Below, in pieces: positions 63,788 through 64,000 of a stretch of DNA of 64,000 nucleotides. The notes beneath the pieces were generated by a model. The model was not told the DNA's origin. It saw nothing but the letters and a program-made list of their open reading frames with translations, and searched no databases. The stretch is from Pseudoclavibacter endophyticus (GTDB lineage: Bacteria; Actinomycetota; Actinomycetes; Actinomycetales; Microbacteriaceae), in contig NZ_WBJY01000001.1 in the NCBI RefSeq assembly GCF_008831085.1, positions 2,093,338-2,157,337 of the forward strand, in the 5' to 3' direction. Position numbers and translations under genes: made by a program. Each line of letters opens with the position of its first letter. Positions within the stretch are counted from its first letter, which is position 1.

Positions 63788-63882
63788 GTGGACGTCCTCT
63801 TCTCCCGTGGGATGCGCTGTCAAGTTGTTGCGCCGGACATGCCGACGAATGCACGAGTATACGCGCGCGGGGTCGTTAAGTG

Positions 63883-63921
63883 CGAAACGCCCGCTCCCAC
63901 AAGCGTGGGGCGGGCGTTTCG
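63883..63921 (-). terminator. Strong hairpin behind the 5S rRNA gene
   Basis: A 17-bp stem with one bulged T: CGAAACGCCCGC pairs with GCGGGCGTTTCG and CCCAC with GTGGG around loop AAGC. It lies just behind the 5S rRNA 3' end on the minus strand and probably terminates the rRNA operon. Confidence 0.82.
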
Positions 63922-63929
63922 TGAAAGAA

Positions 63930-64000
63930 GTCCGGCGGTGTCCTACTCTCCCACAGGGTCCCCCCTGCAGTACCATCGGCGCTGAGTGTCTTAGCTTCCG
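63930..64000 (-). rRNA. rrf: 5S rRNA, 3' part (continues beyond window)
   Basis: The minus strand reads CGGAAGCTAAG ... CGCCGATGGTACTGC ... GTGGGAGAGTAGG then CACCGCCGG, the conserved 3' two thirds of bacterial 5S rRNA. The 5' end and the rest of the rRNA operon lie outside the window. Confidence 0.93.

Overview
The window is high-GC DNA from an actinobacterium, most probably a member of the Microbacteriaceae. Three things point there: the conserved minus-strand block from 41.7 to 63.8 kb (gap, der, cmk, tyrA, rluB, scpB, scpA, parA, xerD, NUDIX, pyrG, recN, nadK, tlyA, HAD), the many ATGA/GTGA start-stop overlaps, and the type of accessory regulators. The genus cannot be fixed from the sequence alone.

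Two halves differ sharply. Positions 1 to about 41.5 kb are accessory DNA rich in regulators, hydrolases, efflux pumps and broken genes. From the tRNA-Pro(GGG) gene at 41.5 kb to the partial 5S rRNA at the right edge the content is core genome: chromosome segregation (ParA, ScpA, ScpB, XerD), ribosome biogenesis (Der, RluB, TlyA), nucleotide and cofactor synthesis (Cmk, PyrG, NadK), tyrosine synthesis, DNA repair (RecN), and two low-complexity Arg/Asp/Gly-rich proteins.

Accessory layout. 0-7.1 kb: a two-component system, small membrane proteins, an ArsR-SRPBCC-DUF1801-SRPBCC operon in which DUF1801 carries an in-frame stop, and a serine hydrolase. 7.1-9.6 kb: a graveyard with two MobF relaxase fragments in opposite orientation, a LuxR/LAL fragment, an intact MerR regulator, and remnants of GPP34, a small multidrug export protein and a hydrolase. 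9.7-24.3 kb: alpha/beta hydrolase, glutaminase-STAS, a TAP-like peptidase, a PHB-depolymerase-like esterase, a 28-residue membrane peptide, a LuxR/LAL regulator, membrane proteins, a DHA2 efflux pump with TetR, and an SDR. 24.7-28.2 kb: a SoxR-controlled redox cluster (DsbA-like, quinone oxidoreductase, MFS). 28.4-41.5 kb: a roughly 13-kb segment bounded by an 85-bp direct repeat of the tRNA-Pro 3' part. It carries an intact MerR/GPP34/export module, a headless LacI, and a defence-island-like set: a PIN-like protein, a winged-helix plus TIR-like gene pair, a broken HEPN gene and a giant YobI-type P-loop NTPase.

The most notable signal is a family of eleven promoters between 10.5 and 30.7 kb with the same architecture: TTGACC-like -35, exactly 19 bp of spacer, a TNNNNT-type -10, and inside the spacer a dyad of the form GACCnTGT-N7-ACAnGGTC. 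This is the geometry of MerR-activated promoters. It links otherwise unrelated genes into one predicted regulon whose most likely activators are the two closely related MerR proteins encoded here (8.1 kb and 29.8 kb). The second candidate novelty is the two-gene winged-helix/TIR-like operon at 33.7-35.4 kb behind an 11-bp perfect inverted repeat.
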